Of a stretch of DNA of 64,000 bases, positions 55,623 through 64,000 are shown piece by piece. Under the pieces are notes generated by a model. That model made no database searches. It saw nothing but the letters and a program-made list of their open reading frames with translations, and was not told where the DNA came from. The stretch comes from G963664835 sp965220775 (GTDB lineage: Bacteria; Chloroflexota; UBA6077; FW602-bin22; JBCLEL01), in assembly GCA_965220775.1 (NCBI GenBank), contig OZ244845.1, positions 1,612,001-1,676,000 of the forward strand, read 5' to 3'. Made by a program: the position numbers and the translations under genes. The number at the start of each line of letters is the position of its first letter. Position 1 is the first letter of the stretch.

Positions 55623-55718
55623 TCTTCTCCTCCTTTACGAGACGATTGTGATCATTCTAATTGGAGCAGGAACTTTTGGGGTGAGGCAAAAAATGGAAGG
55701 AATACCTGCCGCCAATGC

Positions 55719-56222
55719 TTATTTGGCTTCTTGGAGAGTAGCAAGGAGAAAGGTCAGGCCGGCGGCGGCGAAGGCCAACTTGTTGTCTTTGCGGTTCCCA
55801 CCATCCAACCTGAGTTCTCTCGAGTGTTCCTTTGGGCCGGCGACGGCCACGGCGACCAGACCGACAGGTTTTGTGGAGCTCCGACCGGACTGCGGACCGG
55901 CGATTCCTGTCTCACTCAGGACCCAGTCGGCCCCCAGAACTCGGCGGCCGGCCTGTGCCATCTCCATTGCTGCGGATTCGCTGACGGCCGGCGCGGACCT
56001 CAGCCCCAGGACTCTCTGCTTAGCCGAACTAGAATACGTCACTGCGGATCCGACGTACCAGTCTGAGGCTCCGGCGATGTCGGTGAGAATACTGCTGATG
56101 AGCCCGCCGGCGCTGGTTTCGACCACGGCCAACGTTTCTTTTCGGGAAGTCAAGACTTCGGCGATCTGTTGAGCCACTACCTCTCGGTCGGTCGGAATCT
56201 TCAATTCCTCGGGCGCCGACAC
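55719..56222 (-). CDS. CinA-like nicotinamide-nucleotide amidohydrolase
   Basis: A 167-residue CinA C-terminal (PncC) domain. The catalytic Ser region is LAVVETSAGGLISSILTDIA, and VGSAVTYSSSAKQRVLGL and LSETGIAGPQSGRSSTKPVG are further hallmarks. It deamidates NMN for NAD recycling. No N-terminal COG1058 domain is fused. I choose GTG 56222, as the longer frame runs into the upstream gene; confidence in the start is low. It lies downstream of an unidentified gene on the same strand and upstream of the selenoproteins. Confidence 0.83.
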   Translation of the reverse strand: MSAPEELKIPTDREVVAQQIAEVLTSRKETLAVVETSAGGLISSILTDIAGASDWYVGSAVTYSSSAKQRVLGLRSAPAVSESAAMEMAQAGRRVLGADWVLSETGIAGPQSGRSSTKPVGLVAVAVAGPKEHSRELRLDGGNRKDNKLAFAAAGLTFLLATLQEAK

Positions 56223-56229
56223 TGTCGGC

Positions 56230-56670
56230 TCAGGAGTTGGGCTCAGGCGAATGAGCGGACTGCAAGGCGCCCAAATCAGCCTCAAACTCCTGAATGGTCG
56301 TGCGCAGTCGCTCTATATGCTGCTGGACAGTAGTCCGCTCGGATTGAGGTCTGTCGTACATATCCCACGCTACTGTCAGGGCAGTGCGCAATGTGGTAAT
56401 CATCTGCCGCAAGTCCTTTTCATCGGAGACGGCAGCAGCCGAAAGCCGGCCCGCGGCGTCGTACAGGCGCCAGGCCATCTCTCCAGGCGCCGTCAATGCT
56501 GGTTCGTTGTCGCTCTCCGATCGCTCACACCGGATTCGACCAATCAGTTCCGATAACGCATTGGACACGCTGGTCACTACTTCGAAGTCCTCTTCCGACA
56601 GCTGGCCCCAGTCGGTGGCTGGTGGTCGAAAGTAAGGCGAGTCGTAGCTGGATTCTTTTGGCTCGCTGAT
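56230..56670 (-). CDS. Hypothetical helical protein, probable AUC start
   Basis: A helical protein of about 146 residues with acidic and hydrophilic ends (LRQMITTLRTALTVAWDMYD; QQHIERLRTTIQEFEADLGA) and no recognised family. The first ordinary start in frame is GTG 56577, but upstream codons read as sound protein (SEPKESSYDSPYFRPPATDW). A GGGAGG site lies five bases before ATC 56670, and a TAG closes the frame at 56686-56688. I therefore give an AUC start. It lies just upstream of the CinA-like gene. Confidence 0.6.
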   Translation of the reverse strand: MSEPKESSYDSPYFRPPATDWGQLSEEDFEVVTSVSNALSELIGRIRCERSESDNEPALTAPGEMAWRLYDAAGRLSAAAVSDEKDLRQMITTLRTALTVAWDMYDRPQSERTTVQQHIERLRTTIQEFEADLGALQSAHSPEPNS

Positions 56671-56771
56671 ATTGACCTCCCAAGCCTAATATATCGAGTG
56701 ACCACTAATCCCCGGTAGGTACATAAGATTGTAGCAGCCTCATTAAGGCTGCGATAGTTAGGCGACATAAG

Positions 56772-57091
56772 GTAAGTGTTCAGAATTAGGGGTGCCTGCT
56801 TCGTATGGGCGCAATATCGCACCAATGAGGATCTACCACAGGCGGGGACGTCTGATCGGCGAAAGCCAGGAAAGTGTTGCAAGGCCGAAGCCCTTTCCGG
56901 GGGATGTGGGGGATCCCCCACAACAAAGATCCTCCTTCTCCTGGCCAGGAGAAGGAGGCCAGGGAGATGAGGTCGACTAGCTCGCGGAGTTGGAAATCAC
57001 CGCTTGACCGCCGACCGAGGTCCCGAATGGCGACTCGGGCTTTCCAGTTCACGGGCATGGAGGAAAGAAATACACCCAAATCTGATCTGTT
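56772..57091. mobile_element. Non-autonomous element copy D, with perfect 10-bp target duplication
   Basis: A 320-bp copy flanked by the identical decamer GCGACATAAG at 56762-56771 and 57092-57101. Its left end is GTAAGTGTTCAGAATTAGGG and its right end the complement of AACAGATCAGATTTGGGTGT. Internal hairpins and the palindrome CTTCTCCTGGCCAGGAGAAG (20 bases, empty) are present. No transposase ORF. It defines the element's ends most clearly. Confidence 0.85.
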
Positions 57092-57101
57092 GCGACATAA
57101 G

Positions 57102-57496
57102 AACGTGAGCGACAAATCATATCAGAACCACTATCTCATGATTTGACCGCAGGTATTCGTTCGAAGTTCTGAATGGGTGCCCTGGACGGAGGGAAATGGC
57201 GATCCAGAAGGACCTCCTAGACATTCACCAGGTCATGAAGCGCAGCCTTTAGGGCGATAATGGGTCTGGCCGATGTAGAGGTGCTCTCTCGACCGGAATC
57301 GCTATCTGGATCAAATGGTTGTTTATTTGCGAAAACTGCCGGGGCGGTTGGCCAAACGCTAGCTGCCCATCCTGATATCGCAATAGCGACAAACGAGGCG
57401 CCACTCTATAACATGTGCTACTAATGAAGCTACTATAGGTGGTTGATGCACAACGGCCACAGCCTGTGTCTCATTGCTATAGCTGGGAGATTTACC
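57102..57496. other. Intergenic region, no gene recognised
   Basis: Nothing definite. The stretch near 57290-57430 is AT-richer and should hold the promoter of the membrane protein gene that starts at 57497. Confidence 0.5.
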
Positions 57497-58294
57497 ATGG
57501 CCAACGACAGACTTGTCCGGCGGCGCAGCCTCAGGGACTTATTTGATGATACGGCGCATATGATCAAGACGGACCTTCTAGGTGTTGTTATTCTGACAGT
57601 GATTTACTATGTGGTCTTATTGATAATGCTGTTCGCGTTATTTGGTGCCTCGTTTACGTCGCTGCTTCTGTCCACAAACGAGGCCCCTGGCTTGGAGAGT
57701 CCTGTTCCGTCGGAGAACGAGGTCTCCGAGTTGCAAGTCGTCATCGGGGTCGTCGGCTTTATGTTGGCGACGATGGCGTATTTGGGTGGGCTAATATGGC
57801 TTGTCGCCAGTCGTTTTAGCGGCAATCTCAGCTTGAACTACGAAGATGCGCTCGTTCTTGGACTGCGAAGCCTGCCTCAACTGATGGGGGTGATGCTCAT
57901 TGAGTTGTTGGTTCTAGGCTCCTTGATCATGGTGCCGTTACAAGCGGGGCCGGCTTTGATCTTGGTCAGCCTACCTGTGGCGGTATGGATAGGCATCAAA
58001 TGGTCCTTTGCCTGGCACGCAGTGGTTCTTGAAGGCCGTGGCGTCTTCACGGCCTTTCGCCGCAGTTGGGAGTTGGTGAAGGGCTCTTGGGGTCGGGTTT
58101 TTGGCATATTCATGCTGGTTGCGGTTGTCTATTCTGTTATTTCGAATTTAGCCTTTCAATTCGACTCGAGCGGGTTGGTACCGTTGCTATTTACCGTGGT
58201 ATTAACACCCATTCAAAATGTAGTGGCCACGCTGCTATATGGCGATTTGCGCGCCCGATTCGACGAGCGCAGTGTGTTGGCTGAGCCCGCATGA
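57497..58294 (+). CDS. Multi-pass membrane protein (GPDPase-membrane-domain-like)
   Basis: A 265-residue integral membrane protein with about six hydrophobic segments (for example LGVVILTVIYYVVLLIMLFA and GVMLIELLVLGSLIMVPL). It resembles the glycerophosphodiesterase membrane-domain/DUF975-like group of unknown function. The signature near the end is HAVVLEGRGVFTAFRRSWEL, followed by VKGSWGRVFGIF. I choose ATG 57497, with GGGAGA upstream, over the open frame from 57443. No enzymatic domain is present. Confidence 0.72.
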   Translation: MANDRLVRRRSLRDLFDDTAHMIKTDLLGVVILTVIYYVVLLIMLFALFGASFTSLLLSTNEAPGLESPVPSENEVSELQVVIGVVGFMLATMAYLGGLIWLVASRFSGNLSLNYEDALVLGLRSLPQLMGVMLIELLVLGSLIMVPLQAGPALILVSLPVAVWIGIKWSFAWHAVVLEGRGVFTAFRRSWELVKGSWGRVFGIFMLVAVVYSVISNLAFQFDSSGLVPLLFTVVLTPIQNVVATLLYGDLRARFDERSVLAEPA

Positions 58295-58340
58295 GCCGGC
58301 GACCTAGTAGGCTTTCTCCACGTATTGAGGTCGGGCGCAT

Positions 58341-59351
58341 TTAGTTTTGTCTCTCGAGAACACGCCAGATCTCATCCCGGGCCGGCGGTTCCAGCCGCAT
58401 TGAGCCCTCTGGTGTGACCAATGTTCGGGCCTTGCCGGAATGGAAACTGCCGATCTCGCTAATGGCTATGCCGCGTTTGGCCAATGCGCCCGCCGTACGC
58501 TCCGGCACAGGCGTCGCGATTAGCATCGTGCCGCTTGTGATGAGTCGCAACGGGTCTAAGCCAAGAATCGAGCAGATAGCTTGCGTTTCCGCTCGGATCG
58601 GCACATGCTCGGAATACAGTGTCAAGCCCAACCCAGATGCCTCGGCCATCTCCCAGGCTGCTCCGACAATTCCGCCTTCCGTGGCGTCATGAAGGCCAGA
58701 CGCGCCCGACCGGGCGGCGGCCAATCCCTCATCCACGACGCTAATTTCGTTCACGAAGCTCTGGGCTTTCTTCAGCATGTCGGGGCCAATGAAGGTCGCT
58801 AATCGGTTGGCAAGATCGGTAGCCAAGATGGCAGTGCCTTCCAGTCCGGCCGCTTTTGTCATCAACAATGCATCGCCGGGTTTGCAGCCGCCGGCACCCA
58901 TGACTCTGTGACGGCCCAATCTACCAATTGCAGTTGTGACAATGATTGGCTGTTCGATCCCGAGGGTGATTTCGCTGTGTCCGCCTAGGATTTCTATGTC
59001 CAGCGATTCAGCGGCCCGGTGCAAGTCCTGGCAGATCGTCGCCAGCTGATTCTCGGTCGATCCAACGGGGAGCAAGATGGTCGTTAATATACCTACTGGT
59101 TCGCTGGAGCACGCCGCTAGATCGTTGCACGCGATGTGAACTGCCAGCCATCCGGCGTTCGCGCCGGCTGCCGTGATTGGGTCGCTGGTCAGAGCGATAG
59201 TATCCTGGCCGAGTCCCAACACCGCGCAATCCAGCCCAATCCCCGGCCGCAGAAGCGTCTCGGGGCGTCGCCTTCCAAGCCGGCCAAAGACGACCCTTTC
59301 GAGAATCTCGTTCGGCACCTTGCCGGGCGCCAGAGCCACATCTTTAGCCAC
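58341..59351 (-). CDS. AIR synthase-related (HypE-like) protein
   Basis: A 336-residue protein of the PurM/HypE/SelD ATP-grasp-like superfamily. The nucleotide-binding parts are GIGLDCAVLGL, ALTSDPITAAGANAGWLAVH and IACNDLAACSSEPVGILTTI. The glycine-rich C-terminal segment is ASGLHDATEGGIVGAAWEMA. It is not SelD: the N-terminal Cys/Sec-Lys active site is absent. Its substrate is unknown; some relatives work in hydrogenase maturation, but no hyp genes are near. Confidence 0.78.
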   Translation of the reverse strand: MAKDVALAPGKVPNEILERVVFGRLGRRRPETLLRPGIGLDCAVLGLGQDTIALTSDPITAAGANAGWLAVHIACNDLAACSSEPVGILTTILLPVGSTENQLATICQDLHRAAESLDIEILGGHSEITLGIEQPIIVTTAIGRLGRHRVMGAGGCKPGDALLMTKAAGLEGTAILATDLANRLATFIGPDMLKKAQSFVNEISVVDEGLAAARSGASGLHDATEGGIVGAAWEMAEASGLGLTLYSEHVPIRAETQAICSILGLDPLRLITSGTMLIATPVPERTAGALAKRGIAISEIGSFHSGKARTLVTPEGSMRLEPPARDEIWRVLERQN

Positions 59352-59873
59352 GAGTCAACCTTTGCTGGAGACCTTGTTCCGCCGGTGAAAAATTGCTACT
59401 TCGTACGAAAGCATGTCCCGGACTCCGAACAGGGACAGATTTCGGTAGGGGCCCGCGACGCCAACGACTAACTGCCCAACGTGAACAGCCGATAGTAGAC
59501 ACAGAAAAATGTAGGGCTGGTGCTTCTCCCCAGCCGCGGCACTCGGCTAGCCGGCCGGCGAATCGCGCCATGCACGCTCTCGTAATTCCCCATTATTCCC
59601 CGATCTCGTCATTGCGGCGGTCAAAGGCATGCCCCGTACCCCGATACGGGGCCGGGATCCAGGGGAGACATGGGTGGCACTGATGATACTCGAACACCTC
59701 CACCAACCAGCGCATCCAATTCTCATGCCTTTGTGTGCCGGCGCAGGACGCGATCAAATACCCCAACTGCCTGGGCAATTCCTTGCACGGGTTGTAATGT
59801 GTTCGTATCGGAACTGAGTGTGGCCCACCGCCAAAGCTACAGGCGTTTCAAGGCGATGCGCAGTGCTGGCTTT
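59352..59873. repeat. Intergenic region with dispersed repeats
   Basis: Holds the CGAAAGCATGTCCCGGACTC module near 59405, the palindrome GGGCTGGTGCTTCTCCCCAG near 59512, and a GCATGCCCCGTACCCCGAT module near 59629. These modules match blocks at 1130, 33700 and 39012. No gene is seen. Confidence 0.7.
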
Positions 59874-60155
59874 CTATTTTCCACGAACTGCGGCGGTCAG
59901 ATTTGAGCCGGCGCTGAAGCTGACGCGGCGGCTCTCTGGAACTTCGATAGGCTCGCCGGTGCTAGGGTTCCGGCCGGTGCGCGCTTTGGTCTCTTTGACT
60001 CTGAAGCTGCCAAATCCGGTGAGACGTACGTTTTCGCCATCAGCCAGACTACTCTCTAGAGTTGACAAGATGGAACTTATGACCTGAGTTGCCTTGGATA
60101 TAGTTAGGCCGTTATCCTTTGCAACTGCGTGTGCGAGCGCGCTCTTTGTCAACAT
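59874..60155 (-). CDS. HU-family DNA-binding protein
   Basis: A 93-residue HU/IHF-type nucleoid protein. The N-terminal helical part is LTKSALAHAVAKDNGLTISK, and the signature region is ENVRLTGFGSFRVKETKART followed by GRNPSTGEPIEVPESRRVSF. It should form a dimer that bends DNA. The C-terminal end is typical, and the gene stands alone on this strand. Confidence 0.92.
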   Translation of the reverse strand: MLTKSALAHAVAKDNGLTISKATQVISSILSTLESSLADGENVRLTGFGSFRVKETKARTGRNPSTGEPIEVPESRRVSFSAGSNLTAAVRGK

Positions 60156-60307
60156 GCGAGCCTGCCTCCCTTTGTGTCTCTGAGTGCTGCGTAATTGAAA
60201 TGGGGTAGCCTGACCATCTGCAAAACGCCGTATTTGAGATGATTGGCAGCGAACATATTATACGTATCGCAGGAATTTGCCAAATTAAGTCATAGCGTGC
60301 GATCTTG

Positions 60308-60886
60308 TCACACTTGCCGCCGGCCCGCTGCCGTTAGCTCTGCCAGAGTCTCATCAGTCAGCCAGACTCGATAAGCCATCAGCCGCCGTCCACTATCCAA
60401 CATCCTCTGACGGATCGGGCCCTGAAGCTGCTCTAGCGACACCCTTCGCACTTCACTGATCTCCACCGTGTCGCTGGCATATAGGTCACCGGCGGTCGAT
60501 CGCGCGCTGAAGACATGTGTTGTCCAATCGACCGTTTTCTCACCGGCGAAGAATTGCACCTGTGCCCGCACAAGGTAGCGTTCCAGAGAGATATCCAGAC
60601 CGGTCTCCTCTTTAGCTTCGCGCCCCGCGCCGGCCTCCAGCGACTCACCGGGCGACAGCCCACCACCGGGCGCGCGGTAGATACCAGTTGGATAGTTGTG
60701 CTTGGCTATCACCACTACCTGCGCGCCCTCGATGATGAAGAATGTGACGTCATGAGCGCGTCGGTTCTTTTGACTGGCGATAATCATATCGATCTCGCCG
60801 GTCGACACCTCGTGGCTGAACCGGAAACTTCGCGGTGTCCCGTATGAGGCTTCCCAAGATCTAACTGTGTCAGGGTCTATGAACAT
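60308..60886 (-). CDS. Nudix hydrolase
   Basis: A 192-residue Nudix hydrolase. The Nudix box is GGGLSPGESLEAGAGREAKE followed by ETGLDISL, complete in its Glu residues. Upstream, AQVVVIAKHNYPTGIYRAP forms the strand before the box. It probably hydrolyses a nucleoside diphosphate derivative. The N-terminal ~40 residues are an extension outside the core fold. No specific substrate. Confidence 0.86.
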   Translation of the reverse strand: MFIDPDTVRSWEASYGTPRSFRFSHEVSTGEIDMIIASQKNRRAHDVTFFIIEGAQVVVIAKHNYPTGIYRAPGGGLSPGESLEAGAGREAKEETGLDISLERYLVRAQVQFFAGEKTVDWTTHVFSARSTAGDLYASDTVEISEVRRVSLEQLQGPIRQRMLDSGRRLMAYRVWLTDETLAELTAAGRRQV

Positions 60887-61024
60887 GTGTCTGGTATCCT
60901 CGCATGGCCAACTGGCCCGTCACGACCTTAGCTTCGCGATTAGGGTCGGCCGGCTCAGCCTTAGGCCGGCGAGTTGCTATTATAATCTCGTCCTGCGCCC
61001 GATTCCCCTTGTATGATGAACGTC

Positions 61025-61360
61025 GTAACTGTTCAGATTTAGGGGTATCTGCTCCGTACGGGCGTATTATCGCACCAACGAGTGTCTACCAACGCCGAGG
61101 GCACCCGATCGGCGCATTCCAAGAAAGGGTTGCAAGGGCGAAGCCCTTGCCGGGGGTGGGGGGTGTCCCCCACAACAAAGATTCCCCCTTCTCCTGGCCA
61201 GGAGAAGGGGGTCAGGGAGATGAGGTCCACCACCTGGTGGTTTTGACATGGATAGGGTCGGAAATCACCCCTTGACCGCTGACTGAGGTCCTGAATTGCA
61301 ACGCAGCCGATCCCGTTCAGGGACACAGAGGAGAGAAAATACACCCAAATCTGAACTGTT
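61025..61360. mobile_element. Non-autonomous element copy E
   Basis: A 336-bp copy with left end GTAACTGTTCAGATTTAGGG and right end the complement of AACAGTTCAGATTTGGGTGT, the best-matching pair of terminal inverted repeats in the family. The flanks GATGAACGTC (61015-61024) and GCTGAACGCC (61361-61370) match at 8 of 10. The internal hairpins and the empty TCTCCTGGCCAGGAGA palindrome are conserved. Confidence 0.78.
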
Positions 61361-61423
61361 GCTGAACGCCCCTTTCCAGGATGTTCCGAGGCTCCAATTT
61401 ATTTGTGTCGAGGAGGTTGAGAA

Positions 61424-62404
61424 ATGAGAACCAGAATCGTTATTCCTGACGACTTTCCACCGGTCTACAAGGGACATCCTGAGCTCGAACGACTGAAAGA
61501 GCTCGGCGACGTTGCGGTATACGATACCAAGGCCATAGATACCGAGGAGTTGGCCGGCCGGCTCGAAAATGCTGACGTCGTGGTGAATGTGCGTGCGTTC
61601 AGTCGCTTTAACCGGCACTTGCTTGCCCGCCTACCCGAGCTGAAGTTGATCTCGATTCTTGGCACCGGCACCGACAATGTCGATCTGGAGGCGGCCACAG
61701 ATCTCGGCGTCGTGGTCGCCAACGCGCCCGGCGCGTCCACCACCTCAGTTGCTGAATTGAACTTCGCTTTGATACTCGCAGTCGCTCGTGCCGTGGCACT
61801 GTCTGATCGCAAGGTGCGTGAAGGCGTCTGGCATCACCAACATGGGATGGAGTTGGACGGCAAGACCATCGGCATAGTCGGATTGGGTCTGATCGGCTCC
61901 GAGGTAGCTAGGTTTGCCCAGGCATTTGGAATGAACGCAGTTGCTTGGTCCTTTAGTCACGACCCTGTACGCGCCGACCGGCTTGGCATTCGGCTGGTTG
62001 ATCTGGACGACCTGTTTCGCATATCCGACGTTGTCTCGCTCCATGTACGCAACTCTCCCGAAGCGGCCGGTCTTGTCGGCCCCAGGCAAATCGGCCTGAT
62101 GAAGCGCGGGGCAATACTGATTAACACGGCGCGGGCCGCGGTTGTCGACGAAGAGTCGCTGCTCGCCGCCCTCCGGGAGGGTCGGCTCGCCGGAGCCGGC
62201 TTGGACGTGTTCGCTCAGGAGCCATTGCCGGCTGACAACCCGTGGGTCCAGCTTGACAATGTTGTCTTGACCCCCCACGTCGGATGGGTCACGCACGATT
62301 CATCCGAACGGCTGATGAAAATGCCAGGCGACAACATAGTCGCCTTCCTGGAAGGAAAGCCGGCTAATGTTGTGAACCCAGAGGCTCTCGATCGCCGGCG
62401 TTGA
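61424..62404 (+). CDS. D-2-hydroxyacid dehydrogenase, copy 2
   Basis: A 326-residue D-isomer-specific 2-hydroxyacid dehydrogenase. The NAD motif is TIGIVGLGLIGSEVARFAQ, the catalytic Arg is likely in LINTARAAVVDEESL, with the acid in the following helix, and the His in VVLTPHVGWVTHDSSE. The N-terminal domain has LISILGTGTDNVDLEAATD. It is clearly related to the copy at 48.6 kb but with a different catalytic neighbourhood. Start ATG 61424 behind GAGGAGG-like sequence. Substrate unknown. Confidence 0.87.
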   Translation: MRTRIVIPDDFPPVYKGHPELERLKELGDVAVYDTKAIDTEELAGRLENADVVVNVRAFSRFNRHLLARLPELKLISILGTGTDNVDLEAATDLGVVVANAPGASTTSVAELNFALILAVARAVALSDRKVREGVWHHQHGMELDGKTIGIVGLGLIGSEVARFAQAFGMNAVAWSFSHDPVRADRLGIRLVDLDDLFRISDVVSLHVRNSPEAAGLVGPRQIGLMKRGAILINTARAAVVDEESLLAALREGRLAGAGLDVFAQEPLPADNPWVQLDNVVLTPHVGWVTHDSSERLMKMPGDNIVAFLEGKPANVVNPEALDRRR

Positions 62405-62409
62405 TCGCC

Positions 62410-62730
62410 CTACCCGTCGTCGACGCTCAGTTGGCGATCGCTTAGGTGAGGACGACGCTTGACCAAAAGCCAACGGTTTGCCTCGGCGTGCATGTCGGGA
62501 AGGTCCGGCCGTTCGAGTATCATCATCCGCATTCGGATCGCAACGAAGTCGTCGCTCGCCTCAACCAGGTTGAGCAACGGCCGATTGGCCATAATCTTGC
62601 CCCACTTCGCCGCAAACTGCCGGAGCGCACTGACATCGAGCCGGCGCAGCGTCGTCGCGAGCTCTTGGTCGAAGACACTCTTGTCGTATCGCTCGACCAA
62701 GACTGCCTCCTCGCGTGTCCCGCAAGCCAT
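62410..62730 (-). CDS. Hypothetical protein
   Basis: A 106-residue protein without a recognised family. It is helical and basic in its second half (KIMANRPLLNLVEASDDFVA, then EANRWLLVKRRPHLSDRQL) and opens MACGTREEAVLVERYDKSVF. It ends 6 bases past the end of the hydroxyacid dehydrogenase on the opposite strand. Coding potential is good, but expression is not shown. Confidence 0.55.
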   Translation of the reverse strand: MACGTREEAVLVERYDKSVFDQELATTLRRLDVSALRQFAAKWGKIMANRPLLNLVEASDDFVAIRMRMMILERPDLPDMHAEANRWLLVKRRPHLSDRQLSVDDG

Positions 62731-62908
62731 TCACTTGACGTAAGCACGTTCACGATTCAGACCAAGGACTTTTCGACCCACTCAAGTAACGCCGTGAACC
62801 GCAGTGTCCCCTCTTGTGAACCAATATAGCACGGCCGGACATGTAGAATAGTGGGCTGGCGCGATGTCGATCTGGCCTGACTATCCACACCCATGGCGAG
62901 GTACAGTG

Positions 62909-63685
62909 ATGTTGATCGGTGCGATGAATCACCCTATGCGAGATCTGCTGCAAGAGATACGCGACTTCGCCGAAGCCGGCTTCGATTTCATAGATATCAC
63001 ACTCGAGCCTACCGGCGCTCGACCAGATCAAGTCGACGTAAAGTCCGTTCGCCGCGCGCTTGACAGCAATCGGCTGCACGCGGTGGGACATACCGCATGG
63101 TACATGCCAATCGCCTCACAGTTTCCGGAGTTGCGCCAAGCGGGGATCGACATTCTCGTGAGATGCATCCAGACTTTTAGCGAGCTCCAGGTGCCACTTA
63201 TGAACGTCCACCCCGACATACGAAAAGAGCAACGCGGGCCAGAAGCGTTGGCTGCCGCCAATGCCGAATCGATTGCCCACTTGGCCGAGGTCGGCCAAAG
63301 CCTCGGAGTTCGCTTGATGGTCGAAAATCAGGCCGGCACGTTCAGCCAGGTGAAATACATGAGTCGCATTTTGGACGCCGCGCCAACGGCTGGATTTCAT
63401 CTCGACGCCGCCCACTCGAACCTTTCCGGCGAGTACAATCGGGTCGATGAGTTGCTCGAGGCGTTTGCCAGCCGGCTGGTTCACCTCCATCTGAGCGATA
63501 ACAAGGGTGGTGATTGGGACCTCCATCTCCCGCTCGGCGCCGGAAATATTGACTGGCCGAGAGTGATTCGCTCCTTGAAAAACGTAGGATACGATGGCAC
63601 CGTAACGCTGGAAGTATTCGCGGACAGGAAGTTGCTTGGACTGAGCCGCCAGATGTTTCGAAAATGGTGGGAGCAAGGCGATTGA
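62909..63685 (+). CDS. Sugar phosphate isomerase/epimerase-family TIM-barrel protein
   Basis: A xylose-isomerase-like TIM-barrel protein of about 258 residues (AP endonuclease 2 superfamily). Metal-site residues are expected in FDFIDITLEPTG, GHTAWYMPIA, MNVHPD, RLMVENQAGTF, GFHLDAAHSNLSGEY, LVHLHLSDNKGGDWDLHLP and TVTLEVFAD. The frame opens at 62864, but ATG 62909 has GAGGT at good spacing. It may act on a hydroxy-keto sugar acid; compare the hydroxypyruvate isomerase-like gene at 31.4 kb. Confidence 0.8.
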   Translation: MLIGAMNHPMRDLLQEIRDFAEAGFDFIDITLEPTGARPDQVDVKSVRRALDSNRLHAVGHTAWYMPIASQFPELRQAGIDILVRCIQTFSELQVPLMNVHPDIRKEQRGPEALAAANAESIAHLAEVGQSLGVRLMVENQAGTFSQVKYMSRILDAAPTAGFHLDAAHSNLSGEYNRVDELLEAFASRLVHLHLSDNKGGDWDLHLPLGAGNIDWPRVIRSLKNVGYDGTVTLEVFADRKLLGLSRQMFRKWWEQGD

Positions 63686-63757
63686 ACCTGCGGCGTCACT
63701 CAGGCCGCGTTCGAACGGCCGAGGCTGGAATTTGCAATTATCGAGAGGTGAGCACAT

Positions 63758-64000
63758 TTGGCTGAACAGATCAAAATCGTTGTCACCGGCTCCCAGATTA
63801 CCCCAAGCCACGACGAGTGGGCCCAGATGCAAGCGGCGGGCCTCCATCTCACACATCTGCCGACCACCGCGGAGGATGAGATTATCGCCGGCTCGCAAGA
63901 TGCTCGCGGAATGATTGGCACCTTCGGCCCGAATCTCACGCGAAAGACGTTCGCCTCTTTGCCCAATTTGCAATTATTGGTCTTCTGTAGCGTTGGCTTC
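63758..64000 (+). CDS. D-2-hydroxyacid dehydrogenase, copy 3 (partial, runs off the window)
   Basis: The N-terminal 81 residues of a third D-2-hydroxyacid dehydrogenase, starting at TTG 63758 behind GAGAGGTG. It opens MAEQIKIVVTGSQITPSHDE and continues WAQMQAAGLHLTHLPTTAED and LPNLQLLVFCSVGF, the usual substrate-side domain up to the stretch before the NAD-binding fold. It lies 72 bases after the isomerase, on the same strand, so it may be co-transcribed with it. The catalytic residues lie beyond the edge. Confidence 0.75.
   Translation, partial: MAEQIKIVVTGSQITPSHDEWAQMQAAGLHLTHLPTTAEDEIIAGSQDARGMIGTFGPNLTRKTFASLPNLQLLVFCSVGF

Noticed and set aside
58341..59351. The AIR synthase-related protein as SelD (selenophosphate synthetase)
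   Set aside because: It lacks the N-terminal Cys/Sec and Lys active-site loop of SelD, and its C-terminal segment (SGLHDATEGGIVG) matches HypE/AIR-synthase relatives.

Overview
This window looks like a chromosomal segment from an uncultivated, moderately high-GC bacterium. My best guess is a Chloroflexota lineage of the SAR202/Dehalococcoidia kind, but this is inference from gene style. The signs are expanded families of phytanoyl-CoA dioxygenase-like and D-2-hydroxyacid dehydrogenase genes, an AURKAIP1/COX24-type (bS22-like) mini ribosomal protein, many toxin-antitoxin remnants, and intergenic regions full of palindromic repeats. No rRNA, convincing tRNA, CRISPR array or complete insertion sequence was seen.

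Layout. 1-6 kb: a Panacea-domain antitoxin with a broken upstream partner, then four tandem paralogous PhyH-type oxygenases. 6-10 kb: a RelE/HI1419-type toxin and HI1420-type antitoxin pair, alanine racemase, a decayed HigB with an intact HigA, and a methyltransferase. 10-17.5 kb: a plsY-archease-rtcB operon, an amidase, a GNAT protein, a HAD-IIA phosphatase, a Uma2 nuclease-like protein and an orphan HicB. 17.5-20.5 kb: a copper module (CopZ-like, CopA, CsoR) with a CsoR-type operator. 20.7-24.8 kb: a 1347-residue protein that joins a HigA-like HTH to a putative nuclease and a long unassigned region, a candidate defence or regulatory gene. 25-33.5 kb: a TPP enzyme with RraA, a repeat membrane protein, adenylate kinase behind a tiny Cys-rich ORF, an aminotransferase, a hydroxypyruvate-isomerase-like protein and DUF2851. 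33.5-41 kb: repeat-rich DNA around an alpha/beta hydrolase, RadC, an HD protein, a glutaredoxin and an AcoX-like kinase. 41-50.4 kb: an amidohydrolase, M20 peptidase, GT9, enoyl-CoA hydratase, bS21, bS22-like, a hydroxyacid dehydrogenase and a lipoate ligase. 50.6-52.8 kb: leuCD. 53-56.7 kb: the most interesting block. 57-64 kb: a membrane protein, AIR-synthase-like protein, HU, Nudix, two more hydroxyacid dehydrogenases (the last cut by the window edge) and a sugar isomerase.

Main discovery. Two neighbouring minus-strand genes are each interrupted by one in-frame TGA exactly where their families have the redox cysteine. One is a two-domain rhodanese (TGA at 53155-53157, replacing the catalytic Cys). 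The other is a thioredoxin-NHL protein of the NHLRC2 type (TGA at 55470-55472, turning the CCINC motif into C-U-I-N-C). Both frames continue to full family length, and both TGAs are followed by a stem-loop whose apical loop lies at the distance expected of a bacterial SECIS element. I annotate both as selenoproteins.

Second, five copies of a ~320 bp non-autonomous element with imperfect terminal inverted repeats are each bracketed by a 10-bp target duplication. Two of them carry the same 147-bp insert at the same central palindrome, in opposite orientations, with one mismatch between the inserts.
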